Part shown: piece by piece, positions 1 to 6,370 of the stretch | Layout of the letters: every line of letters starts with the position of its first letter | Position numbering within the stretch: position 1 is the stretch's first letter | Assembly: GCA_021789565.1 (NCBI GenBank) | Contig: JAJYJL010000353.1 | Span: 1 to 7,533, forward strand | Length of the DNA: 7,533 nt | Source of the DNA: Acidobacteriota bacterium | Lineage (GTDB): Bacteria; Acidobacteriota; Terriglobia; UBA7540 | Direction: 5' to 3' | The notes under the pieces: generated by a model | Told to the model about the DNA's origin: nothing | Databases searched by the model: none | What the model saw: only the letters and a program-made list of their open reading frames with translations | Translations under genes and position numbers: made by a program

Positions 1-980
1 AAGCCGCTGGCGGTGCAACCGGAAGTTCCTCCCGTGCCGATGACAACATCGCCGGACACCGTCACATTGCTTCCCAGGGTAACTCCACCATTGGCCCCAA
101 CGCTGGCCCCCGCCCCGATCACGTTGCTCGCAGTGGTGGAATCACACTGGCCTGAAGCCACGCTGGGATTTCCGCCGCCGTAAGCCCCCAGCGAGGAGTT
201 GAACGCGTCTGTGCAAGTCCCCGAACTTCCCTGCATAGTGACTGAGCAGAATCCGTAGAGAGCGTTGGCCCAGGTTGGCGTGTAGATGGGCTGTATGATC
301 GCCTGTTCTTCAGCGGCGGCAACGCGCGTGCTCGAACCCGAACCGCCGGTCCAGGTCGCCCTGGAAGTAATCAACCAGGTTTCCACCGGGGTAACCGTCA
401 GCGGCGGCTGATAACCCACGTTGACGGTCTGGTAATTCAACAAGACCGCGTTGACATTGAAGTATCCGGAATCATCAGCGTCTCCTGTGACGCGTGTGTT
501 GTTGGGGTCATTCAGGTCAGCGGCAAACGCACTGGCAACTTGCTGTGGCGTGCTCTCCGTGTTGTTAATGTCCGGATAGTTGGAAGAACCGCCCCCGAAC
601 CCCATCAACTGAACGGGCTGGTTGCTACCTGGGCATCCGGATATGCAAATCAAAGGCGACCCGTTGGCAGTGAAAAGGTTAAACGGGCTCCCGGTGGAAG
701 TCACCTGGTAGTACGTGGAGGCGTTATTCTCCGTGATGGGCTGGTAATGATTGCTGCGGAACCAGTTGATCGCGCGCTGAATTCCGGCCTTGGCCAGATA
801 GTCGGCCTGGGTGTCCAATTTGTAGTTGTAGCTGGCAAACGTCTCCGCGCGCGCCGTGAAAACAATCGCTGCAGCCAGTACGGACAAGACAAGCATCGCC
901 AGAAGCACAAGAATCAGGGCGATGCCACGTTCGCGCGGGTCACGCGGCGGCGCCATTTCAGGAATGGGCAGAGTGTTCAT
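1..980 (-). CDS. pilX: PilX/GspK-like type IV pilus minor pilin, 3' end cut by window edge
   Basis: 326 codons are visible with no stop, so the C-terminus lies beyond the left edge. The N-terminus is a PilX_N-type prepilin: a charged leader of 19 residues ending in RERG, then a hydrophobic helix beginning IALILVLLAM (residues 20-42), then the amphipathic stretch YKLDTQADYLAKAGIQRAI typical of PilX_N proteins. The cleavage site would be after Gly19. Mature position 5 is Leu24 rather than Glu, as is usual for PilX/GspK-class pilins at the pseudopilus tip. The rest is a Gly/Ser/Thr/Asn-rich globular part with six Cys (residues 111, 116, 245, 256, 279, 322). Residues 288-312 show six-residue periodicity. 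The protein should sit in the inner membrane before assembly and then in the pilus tip complex. It is last of four visible pilin genes, 13 bases after the pilW-like stop. The start is supported by GAGGAG nine bases upstream. The family call is strong; PilX versus GspK is decided mainly by the whole cluster. Confidence 0.88.
   Translation of the reverse strand, partial: MNTLPIPEMAPPRDPRERGIALILVLLAMLVLSVLAAAIVFTARAETFASYNYKLDTQADYLAKAGIQRAINWFRSNHYQPITENNASTYYQVTSTGSPFNLFTANGSPLICISGCPGSNQPVQLMGFGGGSSNYPDINNTESTPQQVASAFAADLNDPNNTRVTGDADDSGYFNVNAVLLNYQTVNVGYQPPLTVTPVETWLITSRATWTGGSGSSTRVAAAEEQAIIQPIYTPTWANALYGFCSVTMQGSSGTCTDAFNSSLGAYGGGNPSVASGQCDSTTASNVIGAGASVGANGGVTLGSNVTVSGDVVIGTGGTSGCTASG
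27..119 (-). repeat. Hexapeptide-like, beta-helix-type repeat within the PilX-like protein
   Basis: Residues 288-312 of the PilX-like protein carry a branched aliphatic residue every sixth position: Ile288, Val294, Val300, Val306 and Val312. The positions between are almost all Gly, Ala, Ser, Thr or Asn. This is the pattern of left-handed beta-helix (hexapeptide) folds. It continues with less regularity to about residue 318. The periodicity is read directly; the fold is inferred. It may extend past the window edge. Confidence 0.5.
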
Positions 981-994
981 AGGAGATTACTCCT
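981..994 (-). promoter_or_regulatory. Hairpin enclosing the pilX ribosome binding site
   Basis: On the minus strand the bases between the pilW-like stop and the pilX-like start read AGGAG-TAAT-CTCCT and are followed at once by the ATG. The Shine-Dalgarno AGGAG is perfectly complementary to CTCCT across a four-base loop, and its first A is the last base of the pilW TGA stop. Ribosomes finishing pilW would open the stem, so the arrangement could couple pilX translation to pilW. The five-pair stem is seen; the regulatory role is inferred. Confidence 0.45.
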
Positions 995-2073
995 CACGGG
1001 TAATAATTCGAGGGGAACGTCATCGGCAAACTTTTCGGCAGCGGAGGCAGATAGATGGCTCCGCCTGAGTTGTTAACAGTGACAGCGGCCTGGAGGTCCA
1101 GCGGCCGGATCTGTGTCGCCATGGTGAACCATTGAGGCAACTGCGACTGCAGACTCTGGGGGCTCACAGCAACGCTGATGGTAACAACCACTGTGCCGAC
1201 CACCGTGATCTGGTTCGGCACAACGCCGATCACAATCTGATTGGGATAGGCAAAGATCGGCTCGCCGGTAGGGCCGCTCTTGTTTGTTACGTTGTAGAGG
1301 ACGTTGGCAACCAGAGGTGAGGCCTGGTTGTTAGCGGGTGGTGAATAGGTCGAAGGCGCGGGAAGGTTCGTGAACGGCACGGTTGTCATGGACCGGTACA
1401 GATTGTAAAGCGTGTAGCTGGTGCCGTTGATGCTGACCGTGGTAGCGGGGCTGACCGGCGACAGGCTGTACACGACGTACCGGATAACGCCATCCTGGTT
1501 GATATCGCCAAAGAATTCCAGCCGCTGGTCGTTGGAGGTGCCGCTGGTCTGCAGAATGCCGCTGCCGTAAGGCATCTTGTAGCTGGTCACTGGAAACGGA
1601 GTTGTAGTGCCGTCGTGGCTCATCAGGAAAACGCCCTGGATCTGGTTGGGCGATGTGCAGGGCGTCCCCGAAACGTTCGATGTTGAAAGGACCTGCACCA
1701 GTTCGTGGTTCGGCCCGGTATCCACAGAGACCCAATCGCCGGGATTGGTCTGGTCGATATTACTCAGTGTGACGCATTGCGCGCTTGAGCTAACGGCAAC
1801 AGTGGCAGAAGAGGTTTTGGCACTTGTGAAATTCGGATTGAAGCCCGCCTGCCCGATCTCCTGCGTCATGACCTCCATTGCCGCGCGGGCGCCCTGGTTC
1901 GCCTCAGAAACCACCTGGTTTTCCTGATACTTCTTCTGTGACTCAAAAAGGAAAGGGAAAACGGCGGACATCAGAAGGACAATGATGGCCACGCTGACCA
2001 TCAATTCAAGAAGTGAAAATCCTTGTCGGCAGCCCTGTTGTGAATCTGGGTACGAGTTTTCGTGCCAGGCCAT
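994..2073 (-). CDS. pilW: PilW/GspJ-like type IV pilus minor pilin
   Basis: This 359-residue protein has a textbook type III (prepilin) signal. An 18-residue leader ends in CRQG, cleavage falls before Phe19, and mature Glu5 is Glu23 in the motif FSLLELMVSVAII. A hydrophobic helix follows to about residue 43, ending in FLFESQKKYQ. The next segment, with GARAAMEVMTQEIGQAGF, is the conserved helix seen in PilW/GspJ proteins. The remainder is a Thr/Ser/Asn-rich beta domain with two Cys (residues 100 and 139). It would be processed by the prepilin peptidase and placed in the tip complex that starts pilus assembly. It lies 12 bases downstream of the pilV-like gene, and its ribosome site overlaps that gene's stop. 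The family call is firm; PilW rather than GspJ is favoured because no type II secretion genes are visible. Confidence 0.9.
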   Translation of the reverse strand: MAWHENSYPDSQQGCRQGFSLLELMVSVAIIVLLMSAVFPFLFESQKKYQENQVVSEANQGARAAMEVMTQEIGQAGFNPNFTSAKTSSATVAVSSSAQCVTLSNIDQTNPGDWVSVDTGPNHELVQVLSTSNVSGTPCTSPNQIQGVFLMSHDGTTTPFPVTSYKMPYGSGILQTSGTSNDQRLEFFGDINQDGVIRYVVYSLSPVSPATTVSINGTSYTLYNLYRSMTTVPFTNLPAPSTYSPPANNQASPLVANVLYNVTNKSGPTGEPIFAYPNQIVIGVVPNQITVVGTVVVTISVAVSPQSLQSQLPQWFTMATQIRPLDLQAAVTVNNSGGAIYLPPLPKSLPMTFPSNYYP

Positions 2074-2080
2074 ATTCCGG

Positions 2081-2087
2081 TTCCTCT
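2081..2087 (-). promoter_or_regulatory. Ribosome binding site of pilW overlapping pilV stop
   Basis: The minus strand reads AGAGGAA starting within the TAG stop codon of the pilV-like gene. Its GAGG core lies nine bases before the pilW ATG. The overlap of stop and ribosome site suggests that translation passes from one gene to the next and supports the chosen pilW start. Confidence 0.6.
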
Positions 2088-2676
2088 AGTTCGGATCGGA
2101 CAGTAAGCTGGTCAGCACCACGACCGGCTTGCCGGAACCCGAATTCACCGCCGACTGGGGATAGACCGCCACGGTGACTTGCTTCAGGCTCGGGCCGCCT
2201 GAGGACGCAACGTCTGTGACCTGCCACATGCGCACGTATGAAATGGCCGAAGGAGTAATCGCGGAACAGCCCGTTGCCGCCGTCGCGCCCGGAAGCTGAA
2301 TGCCGTTGCTGTCCAAAAAATCGATGTATCCAACCGAAGCCCCGGAAGTGGGACATGTGGATTGCACGGAGGGCCCGGTGGCGCCGCCGGCAAGCAGCCC
2401 GTCCGTCCAGCCGGCCGCATTAATGTTCGTGGTGTTGCAACTGGCAGGCTGCGCAGACGCCGATTGAGTGCAACTGGCAAAATCGAGCGACAACAACTTC
2501 TCCATCTTGTCCTGGGCGTAGATGGTTGCCCGCGTCACCTCAGTACCCTGGTTTTTATTGGTGACGACCCCTTGAAAGATCAGGCCCCCAACACTGAACA
2601 CGCCAACGACAGCAATCAACACAGCAATCAGGGTCTCAATCAGGGTCACGCCGTCTTCACCGTATGAATTTTTCAT
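2086..2676 (-). CDS. pilV: PilV/GspI-like type IV pilus minor pilin
   Basis: This 196-residue protein has a short nine-residue leader ending in EDG, with cleavage before Val10. Glu14 is mature Glu5 in the motif VTLIETLIAVLIAVVGV. The hydrophobic helix runs to about residue 36. After it comes the conserved region NKNQGTEVTRATIYAQDKME, characteristic of PilV/GspI proteins, where the helix continues into the globular head. Four Cys in the head (residues 64, 74, 105, 131) could form disulfides after export. The C-terminal part resembles the usual beta-sheet ending of these pilins. GGGGA seven bases upstream supports the start. It lies 38 bases downstream of the fimT-like gene and 12 bases upstream of pilW. 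The role is subunit of the priming complex of a type IV pilus. The class is clear; PilV versus GspI naming is by context. Confidence 0.88.
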   Translation of the reverse strand: MKNSYGEDGVTLIETLIAVLIAVVGVFSVGGLIFQGVVTNKNQGTEVTRATIYAQDKMEKLLSLDFASCTQSASAQPASCNTTNINAAGWTDGLLAGGATGPSVQSTCPTSGASVGYIDFLDSNGIQLPGATAATGCSAITPSAISYVRMWQVTDVASSGGPSLKQVTVAVYPQSAVNSGSGKPVVVLTSLLSDPN

Positions 2677-2714
2677 TATGGTTTCCCCACGTCATCAATC
2701 CCGGGCAGAAGCTG

Positions 2715-3455
2715 TTATCGCTCCACCCACGAACTGCTGGCCGCGTCCCAGTTCCACACAGTCACTGCTCCGCCAATGGCTACCGTGACCGCGTCTACCA
2801 GGTTGTACTGATTGCGGATGTATATCACCGCTCCGCCGTTCCCTAACGGGTCACCGCTGCTGTCGACGGGTGCCCCGCGCGTATTGAAATAGATTTCAAC
2901 GGGGTCCGGGCAAGGGCTTGGGTCGGCTTGAATCGTTCCAGGGTAGCTGCTTGCGCCGATGACCGTCGGACGGCAGCCTGAGAAACTGTCTCCTTCCAAC
3001 GCATACTGGGTCCCGCCCTCGATCACTGGCGTTGTGAACGCATTGTATGCGGACGTGCAGGCAGAATCTGTGCTGGTGGAAGTATCGCCGCAGAGCTCTT
3101 CCCGCCAATACGATCCAGAAGCAACGTCAACAACCGCACGGTACGGCGCAAACTGCGATGCCGCTCGCATCCGCGCAAGGTTCAACTGATCGGCAAGCGC
3201 CGAGGCGTCCGCGTGCAGCCGGTAGGCCTTGACGGCCTGGTAGGCCTGGGGGACCACCATCGCCGCAATGATTCCCGCGACCGTCAACACGATCAGCGAT
3301 TCCAGCAGGGTGAAGGCGGAGTCAAGACAGAAACTTGTCTGCCTCCGGAGCGTGGTGCCGTTGCCCGGTGCAAAACTGCGGCAGGGCGGTTGCGAACCTG
3401 GCAAGGCATTCCCCCTTTGTACCCACGGCTTCGGCATTATCTTCAATAACGCCAT
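2715..3455 (-). CDS. fimT: FimT/GspH-like type IV pilus minor pilin
   Basis: The protein has 246 residues from this start. A prepilin helix begins at residue 48 with FTLLESLIVLTVAGIIAAMV, and Glu52 is mature Glu5. Next comes a GspH/FimT-type segment with YRLHADASALADQLNLARMRA, where pilins of this class have a helix of small residues and an L-ARxxA motif. A Cys-containing beta domain follows. It is the first gene of the minor-pilin operon and supplies the fourth (H) member of the tip set. Two things are odd: the residue before the predicted cleavage is Ala rather than Gly (SA|FTLLE), and the leader is 47 residues, long for this class. The ATG at 3455 was chosen because GGAG lies seven bases upstream. 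Alternatives are an ATG at 3557 (no visible ribosome site) and a TTG at 3404 (AGGGGG six bases upstream, 30-residue leader). The pilin class is confident; the start is not. Confidence 0.85.
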   Translation of the reverse strand: MALLKIMPKPWVQRGNALPGSQPPCRSFAPGNGTTLRRQTSFCLDSAFTLLESLIVLTVAGIIAAMVVPQAYQAVKAYRLHADASALADQLNLARMRAASQFAPYRAVVDVASGSYWREELCGDTSTSTDSACTSAYNAFTTPVIEGGTQYALEGDSFSGCRPTVIGASSYPGTIQADPSPCPDPVEIYFNTRGAPVDSSGDPLGNGGAVIYIRNQYNLVDAVTVAIGGAVTVWNWDAASSSWVER

Positions 3456-3462
3456 ACGTAAA

Positions 3463-3466
3463 CTCC
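3463..3466 (-). promoter_or_regulatory. Ribosome binding site deciding the fimT start
   Basis: The minus strand carries GGAG followed by a seven-base spacer and then ATG at 3455. The longer reading from 3557 lacks such a site. A competing site, AGGGGG before a TTG at 3404, is also plausible, so this favours 3455 without proving it. Confidence 0.4.
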
Positions 3467-3501
3467 ATCGGCCGCAGAGCTTCAGCACTCTAGAGTTGTT
3501 T

Positions 3502-3516
3502 ATTGCTAATAGCGAT
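3502..3516. promoter_or_regulatory. Near-perfect palindrome upstream of fimT, possible operator
   Basis: ATTGCTA-A-TAGCGAT is a seven-base inverted repeat with one mismatch around a central base. It sits in the AT-rich part of the divergent region, about 47 bases ahead of the chosen fimT start. Size and position fit a dimeric repressor or activator site, but no regulator is encoded in the window and chance is not excluded. Confidence 0.25.
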
Positions 3517-3770
3517 TGATGATCTGTTAGTACACCTTTCGCGCAACCTGCTGACATAACAGCTCATTAACCCGATCGCTCCGCTACTGCGCGGCATAAA
3601 AAACGCTAATCGGCAACGCAAGTCGCACGGAGAATATTGGCGGTTTCTTATGATTACGCCGGAAACTTGCCGGGAAAAACAAGCCCCTCATTGCTCACCT
3701 CGGGTTCGCCTGCAGCCATGCTTCATAGCAGGTGTATGAGCAGCCACGCGCACCGCCCCCCCACGAATGG

Positions 3771-3790
3771 AGAAATTTCTGTGCTATCCT
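3771..3790 (+). promoter_or_regulatory. Possible extended -10 promoter with adjoining palindrome for the acylase operon
   Basis: TGCTATCCT at 3782-3790 matches an extended -10 element (TGn followed by a hexamer sharing four of six bases with TATAAT). A perfect ten-base palindrome, AGAAATTTCT at 3771-3780, lies directly before it, between the -10 and where a -35 would be. No good -35 is seen at the expected spacing, which extended -10 promoters can tolerate. Transcription would begin near 3797, leaving a leader of about 48 bases before the acylase ATG. Confidence 0.25.
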
Positions 3791-3800
3791 TGTTTCGGGC

Positions 3801-3842
3801 ATGCCGGGTAAATCTCTTCAAAAGGTCCCAGTTCCTTCCTGA
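3801..3842 (+). CDS. Possible 13-codon leader peptide ahead of the acylase
   Basis: A short open frame encodes MPGKSLQKVPVPS and stops with TGA at 3840-3842, two bases before the acylase ATG. The acylase lacks a good ribosome site of its own (the nearest purine run, AAAAGG, is about 19 bases away), so re-initiation after this small frame would be one way to start it. The small frame also lacks an obvious ribosome site, and frames of this length occur by chance. No function is proposed beyond possible translational coupling. Confidence 0.12.
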   Translation: MPGKSLQKVPVPS

Positions 3843-3844
3843 CC

Positions 3845-6355
3845 ATGGCGACGATTCCACCAAAGGTTTCACAAGCATCTCGTCCGGCGCGCAGGCTGTG
3901 GCGAAGGTCAGCGTATTCGGTACTGATCATGATTGCCGTGCTTGCGGCTGTGGCAGGTGGATGGGTCTACTGGCGCGTCCACGCATGCCTTCCCCACCTC
4001 GATGGAACCATTCGCGTCGAGGGGCTCCAGGGCAAAGTGGAAGTATTGCGGGACGCACATGGAGTTCCGCACATCAGGGCTGCTTCGCTCGAAGACCTGA
4101 TGTATGCCCAGGGATATGTGACCGCACAAGACCGCCTGTGGCAGATGGACCTCAGCCGCAGGGTTGCGCAGGGCCGCCTGTCAGAACTGTTCGGCTCCCG
4201 AACGCTCCATTCAGACATCGAAACCCGGACTCTGGGGATGCAGCGGGCTGCCGAGCGCGGCGTGAAGGACCTTGATCCCGAAGAGCAGAAGCTTCTCACC
4301 GACTATGCGCGAGGCGTGAACGCTTTCATCCGGACGCATCAGAACCGCTTGCCGATCGAGTTCCTGCTTCTGCGCTATCACCCCAACCGCTGGAGAGAAT
4401 CCGATTCTCTTGAAGTGGCCCTGAACATGGCACGGTTGCTGAATACATCCTGGCCCGATGAGCTGATGCGCGTGCGCGTGCGATCAAAACTCGGCAACCC
4501 GCAACTTGAAAGCGACATCTTCCCCGCCAGTTCTCCGCTCGACCATCCTGTGGCCGAATCGCTACCGGGAACTGTGTCGCCCGCAGGCAGTCGTCATGCC
4601 GCCTCGATAGAACCGCAGCCGCGCCTGCTGGTTACGCCTGGCACAATAATGGCCACGCAAGATGACGTTGTCGCCGGCCTCGCTCCGATGCTGCAGGCGC
4701 TGGAATTGCCAAGCTCTTACACGGGTGTGGGCAGCAACAACTGGGTGGTCAACGGGTCTCATACGCGCTCCGGCAAGCCGTTGCTGGCAAATGATCCGCA
4801 TCTTCCCTACGGCGTTCCCAGTGTGTGGTACATGATCCATCTGGAGGCTCCCGGCCTTGATGTCAGCGGCGTAAGCCTTCCGGGGTTGCCGATGGTCATC
4901 ATCGGCCACAACAGACACATTGCATGGGGAGTGACCAACACCGACCCGGACGTACAGGATCTGTACGAAGAAACCTTCAATCCGCAGAACCCGCGTGAAT
5001 ACCGCTACGACGGCAAGTGGATCGAGGACAGCGAAAGGACCGAAAAGATCGAGGTCCGCGGGAAGCCTGATGATGTCCTGCTGGTGAAATCAACCCGTCA
5101 CGGCCCCATCCTTCCCGACACCGGCAATCGCACGTTCGCTCTTGCGTGGACGGCCCTGATGCCCGGCGCGTTGCAGTTTCCATTCCTGAAAATCGACGAG
5201 GCCCAGAACTGGCCGGAGTTCACAGACGCGCTGCGCGGATTTGCCGGACCCATGCAGAATTTTGTTTACGCCGACACCGATGGAAACATCGGCTTCTATG
5301 CGGCGGGATGGGTGCCCATCCGAAAGCGGGGTGACGGAAGCGTTCCTGTGCCCGGCCAAAGCAGCGATTACGGGTGGACTGGCATGATCCCGTTTCAGGA
5401 CCTTCCCCACGCCTACAATCCAAAGAGCGGCATCCTTGCCACGGCTAACGGCCGCGTGGTTCCGGACAACTATCCGTACTTCATCACATCCATGTGGGGA
5501 TCTCCGTACAGGGCTGCGCGGATTTACCAGCTTCTGGAAGCCGGTAAATCGTTCACCGTGGCGGATATGCTGAATATCCAGATGGACACCCATCCGCTGG
5601 ATGACGAATGGTTACGGCAGCGTCTGCTCGCTGCAGGAAAGGAATATCCGCCAGAATCGCCCGACGTGCAATATGCGGCGGCGAAATTGAGCGCGTGGAA
5701 CGGCGAAGCAACCGCCGGCTCCGCCGCAACGCTGGTCTGCGAACTCACCTGGAAAACGCTTCTCTACCGCGTCCTGGAGCCCAAGCTGGGCAAGGACCTT
5801 TCGGGATACGAATGCCCGATGAGCAGGGTCTTTCTGCAAAATGCCGTCGACAATGACCTGAACCGATGGCTGCCGCCCGGTGACCAGAACTTCAATCAAA
5901 CGCTAATAAAGAGTCTTGCTGAAGCCGTCGAGCAGATTCCGAAGCTTGTGGGCACGGACGACCACAACGCCTGGAAGTGGGGAGGCACGATACCGTTAAC
6001 TTTCCGCCACCCGCTAGGAGGCGCCTTTACGCCGTTGGGGTGGCTGTTGAATGTGGGTCCATTTCCGCAATCGGGGACCGCATCAACCATCCGCCGGGCC
6101 ACGCTCGGCGTGGGTCCCTCCATGCGCATGGTGGCTGACCTTGGCAATCTGGACGACTCCGTGCAGAACATCACTCTGGGTGAATCAGGCCAGCCATTCA
6201 GTCCATACTACAAAGATCAGTTCGAAGCTTGGTATCATGGCCAGAGCTTTCCGATGCTGTTCAGCGATGCGGCCGTTCAAGCAGGAACGGTCCATCGGCT
6301 GGTGCTTGAACCCGCGGAGATAAAACCACGGGCAGTTGGGAAGGCCGGACAGTAG
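3845..6355 (+). CDS. Penicillin acylase family (peptidase S45) Ntn-hydrolase, membrane-anchored or exported
   Basis: The 836 residues match the length of full penicillin/acyl-homoserine-lactone acylase precursors. An Arg-rich start (RRLWRRS) precedes one hydrophobic segment at about residues 24-44, a signal peptide or anchor to the periplasmic side. The alpha-chain region opens with VEVLRDAHGVPHIRA and AQGYVTAQDRLWQMD (about 65-102), both family hallmarks. A spacer peptide lies around 226-296. Autocleavage is expected at Gly296-Ser297 in VGSNNWVVNG, making Ser297 the N-terminal nucleophile of the beta chain. Family knowledge then places His319 at beta position 23, Asp369 and Asp372 at the calcium-ligand positions 73 and 76, and Asn535 (TANGR) at the oxyanion Asn near 241. 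Late motifs include DDHNAWKWG (705-713). The reaction is hydrolysis of an amide bond to release an acyl group; the substrate cannot be told from sequence. This is the only usable start in the frame, because a stop lies at 3809. It is cotranscribed with the DUF885 gene. Confidence 0.93.
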   Translation: MATIPPKVSQASRPARRLWRRSAYSVLIMIAVLAAVAGGWVYWRVHACLPHLDGTIRVEGLQGKVEVLRDAHGVPHIRAASLEDLMYAQGYVTAQDRLWQMDLSRRVAQGRLSELFGSRTLHSDIETRTLGMQRAAERGVKDLDPEEQKLLTDYARGVNAFIRTHQNRLPIEFLLLRYHPNRWRESDSLEVALNMARLLNTSWPDELMRVRVRSKLGNPQLESDIFPASSPLDHPVAESLPGTVSPAGSRHAASIEPQPRLLVTPGTIMATQDDVVAGLAPMLQALELPSSYTGVGSNNWVVNGSHTRSGKPLLANDPHLPYGVPSVWYMIHLEAPGLDVSGVSLPGLPMVIIGHNRHIAWGVTNTDPDVQDLYEETFNPQNPREYRYDGKWIEDSERTEKIEVRGKPDDVLLVKSTRHGPILPDTGNRTFALAWTALMPGALQFPFLKIDEAQNWPEFTDALRGFAGPMQNFVYADTDGNIGFYAAGWVPIRKRGDGSVPVPGQSSDYGWTGMIPFQDLPHAYNPKSGILATANGRVVPDNYPYFITSMWGSPYRAARIYQLLEAGKSFTVADMLNIQMDTHPLDDEWLRQRLLAAGKEYPPESPDVQYAAAKLSAWNGEATAGSAATLVCELTWKTLLYRVLEPKLGKDLSGYECPMSRVFLQNAVDNDLNRWLPPGDQNFNQTLIKSLAEAVEQIPKLVGTDDHNAWKWGGTIPLTFRHPLGGAFTPLGWLLNVGPFPQSGTASTIRRATLGVGPSMRMVADLGNLDDSVQNITLGESGQPFSPYYKDQFEAWYHGQSFPMLFSDAAVQAGTVHRLVLEPAEIKPRAVGKAGQ

Positions 6356-6370
6356 AAGGCAATTCTTGCG

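Larger units (their letters stand above)
3456..3844. other. Divergent intergenic region between pilin and hydrolase operons
   Basis: These 389 bases separate two operons that point away from each other, so they should contain both promoters. I find no protein gene with coding character here. Long frames crossing it are continuations of other-frame readings of the acylase or an upstream extension of fimT. The stretch from 3485 to 3540 is more AT-rich than its surroundings. It holds two short palindromes (3502-3516 and 3771-3780) and a possible extended -10 element for the rightward operon. No clear -35/-10 pair was found for the leftward operon, and no terminator is visible. Confidence 0.7.

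Noticed and set aside
540..1076. A 178-codon plus-strand open frame opposite the pilX-like gene
   Set aside because: The minus strand has a clear prepilin with cleavage motif and ribosome site across the same bases. The plus-strand product is Arg/Gly-rich and shows no recognisable feature.
1..3455. Reading the four pilins as a type II secretion GspH-I-J-K set
   Set aside because: It cannot be excluded, but no GspC/D/E/F/G/L/M gene is visible, and the PilX_N-like and PilW-like helices fit a type IV pilus cluster better.
3649..3660. Short match to the start of the lacZ-alpha region of cloning vectors (ATGATTACGCC)
   Set aside because: The identity covers only about 11 bases and the flanks do not continue into vector sequence, so a coincidental match is more likely than vector contamination.
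3664..3682. Possible stem CTTG/CAAG as a terminator
   Set aside because: The stem is only four pairs with no following T run, and a terminator is not expected in the middle of a divergent promoter region.
3637..4275. A 212-codon plus-strand open frame starting in the intergenic region and running into the acylase gene
   Set aside because: Most of it overlaps the well-supported acylase in another frame. Its translation is rich in Arg, Pro, Cys and Gly with no domain pattern, as expected for an alternate frame of GC-rich coding DNA.
5090..5593. A 167-codon minus-strand open frame inside the acylase
   Set aside because: It is antisense to the conserved beta-chain region of the acylase, whose motifs explain the base pattern.
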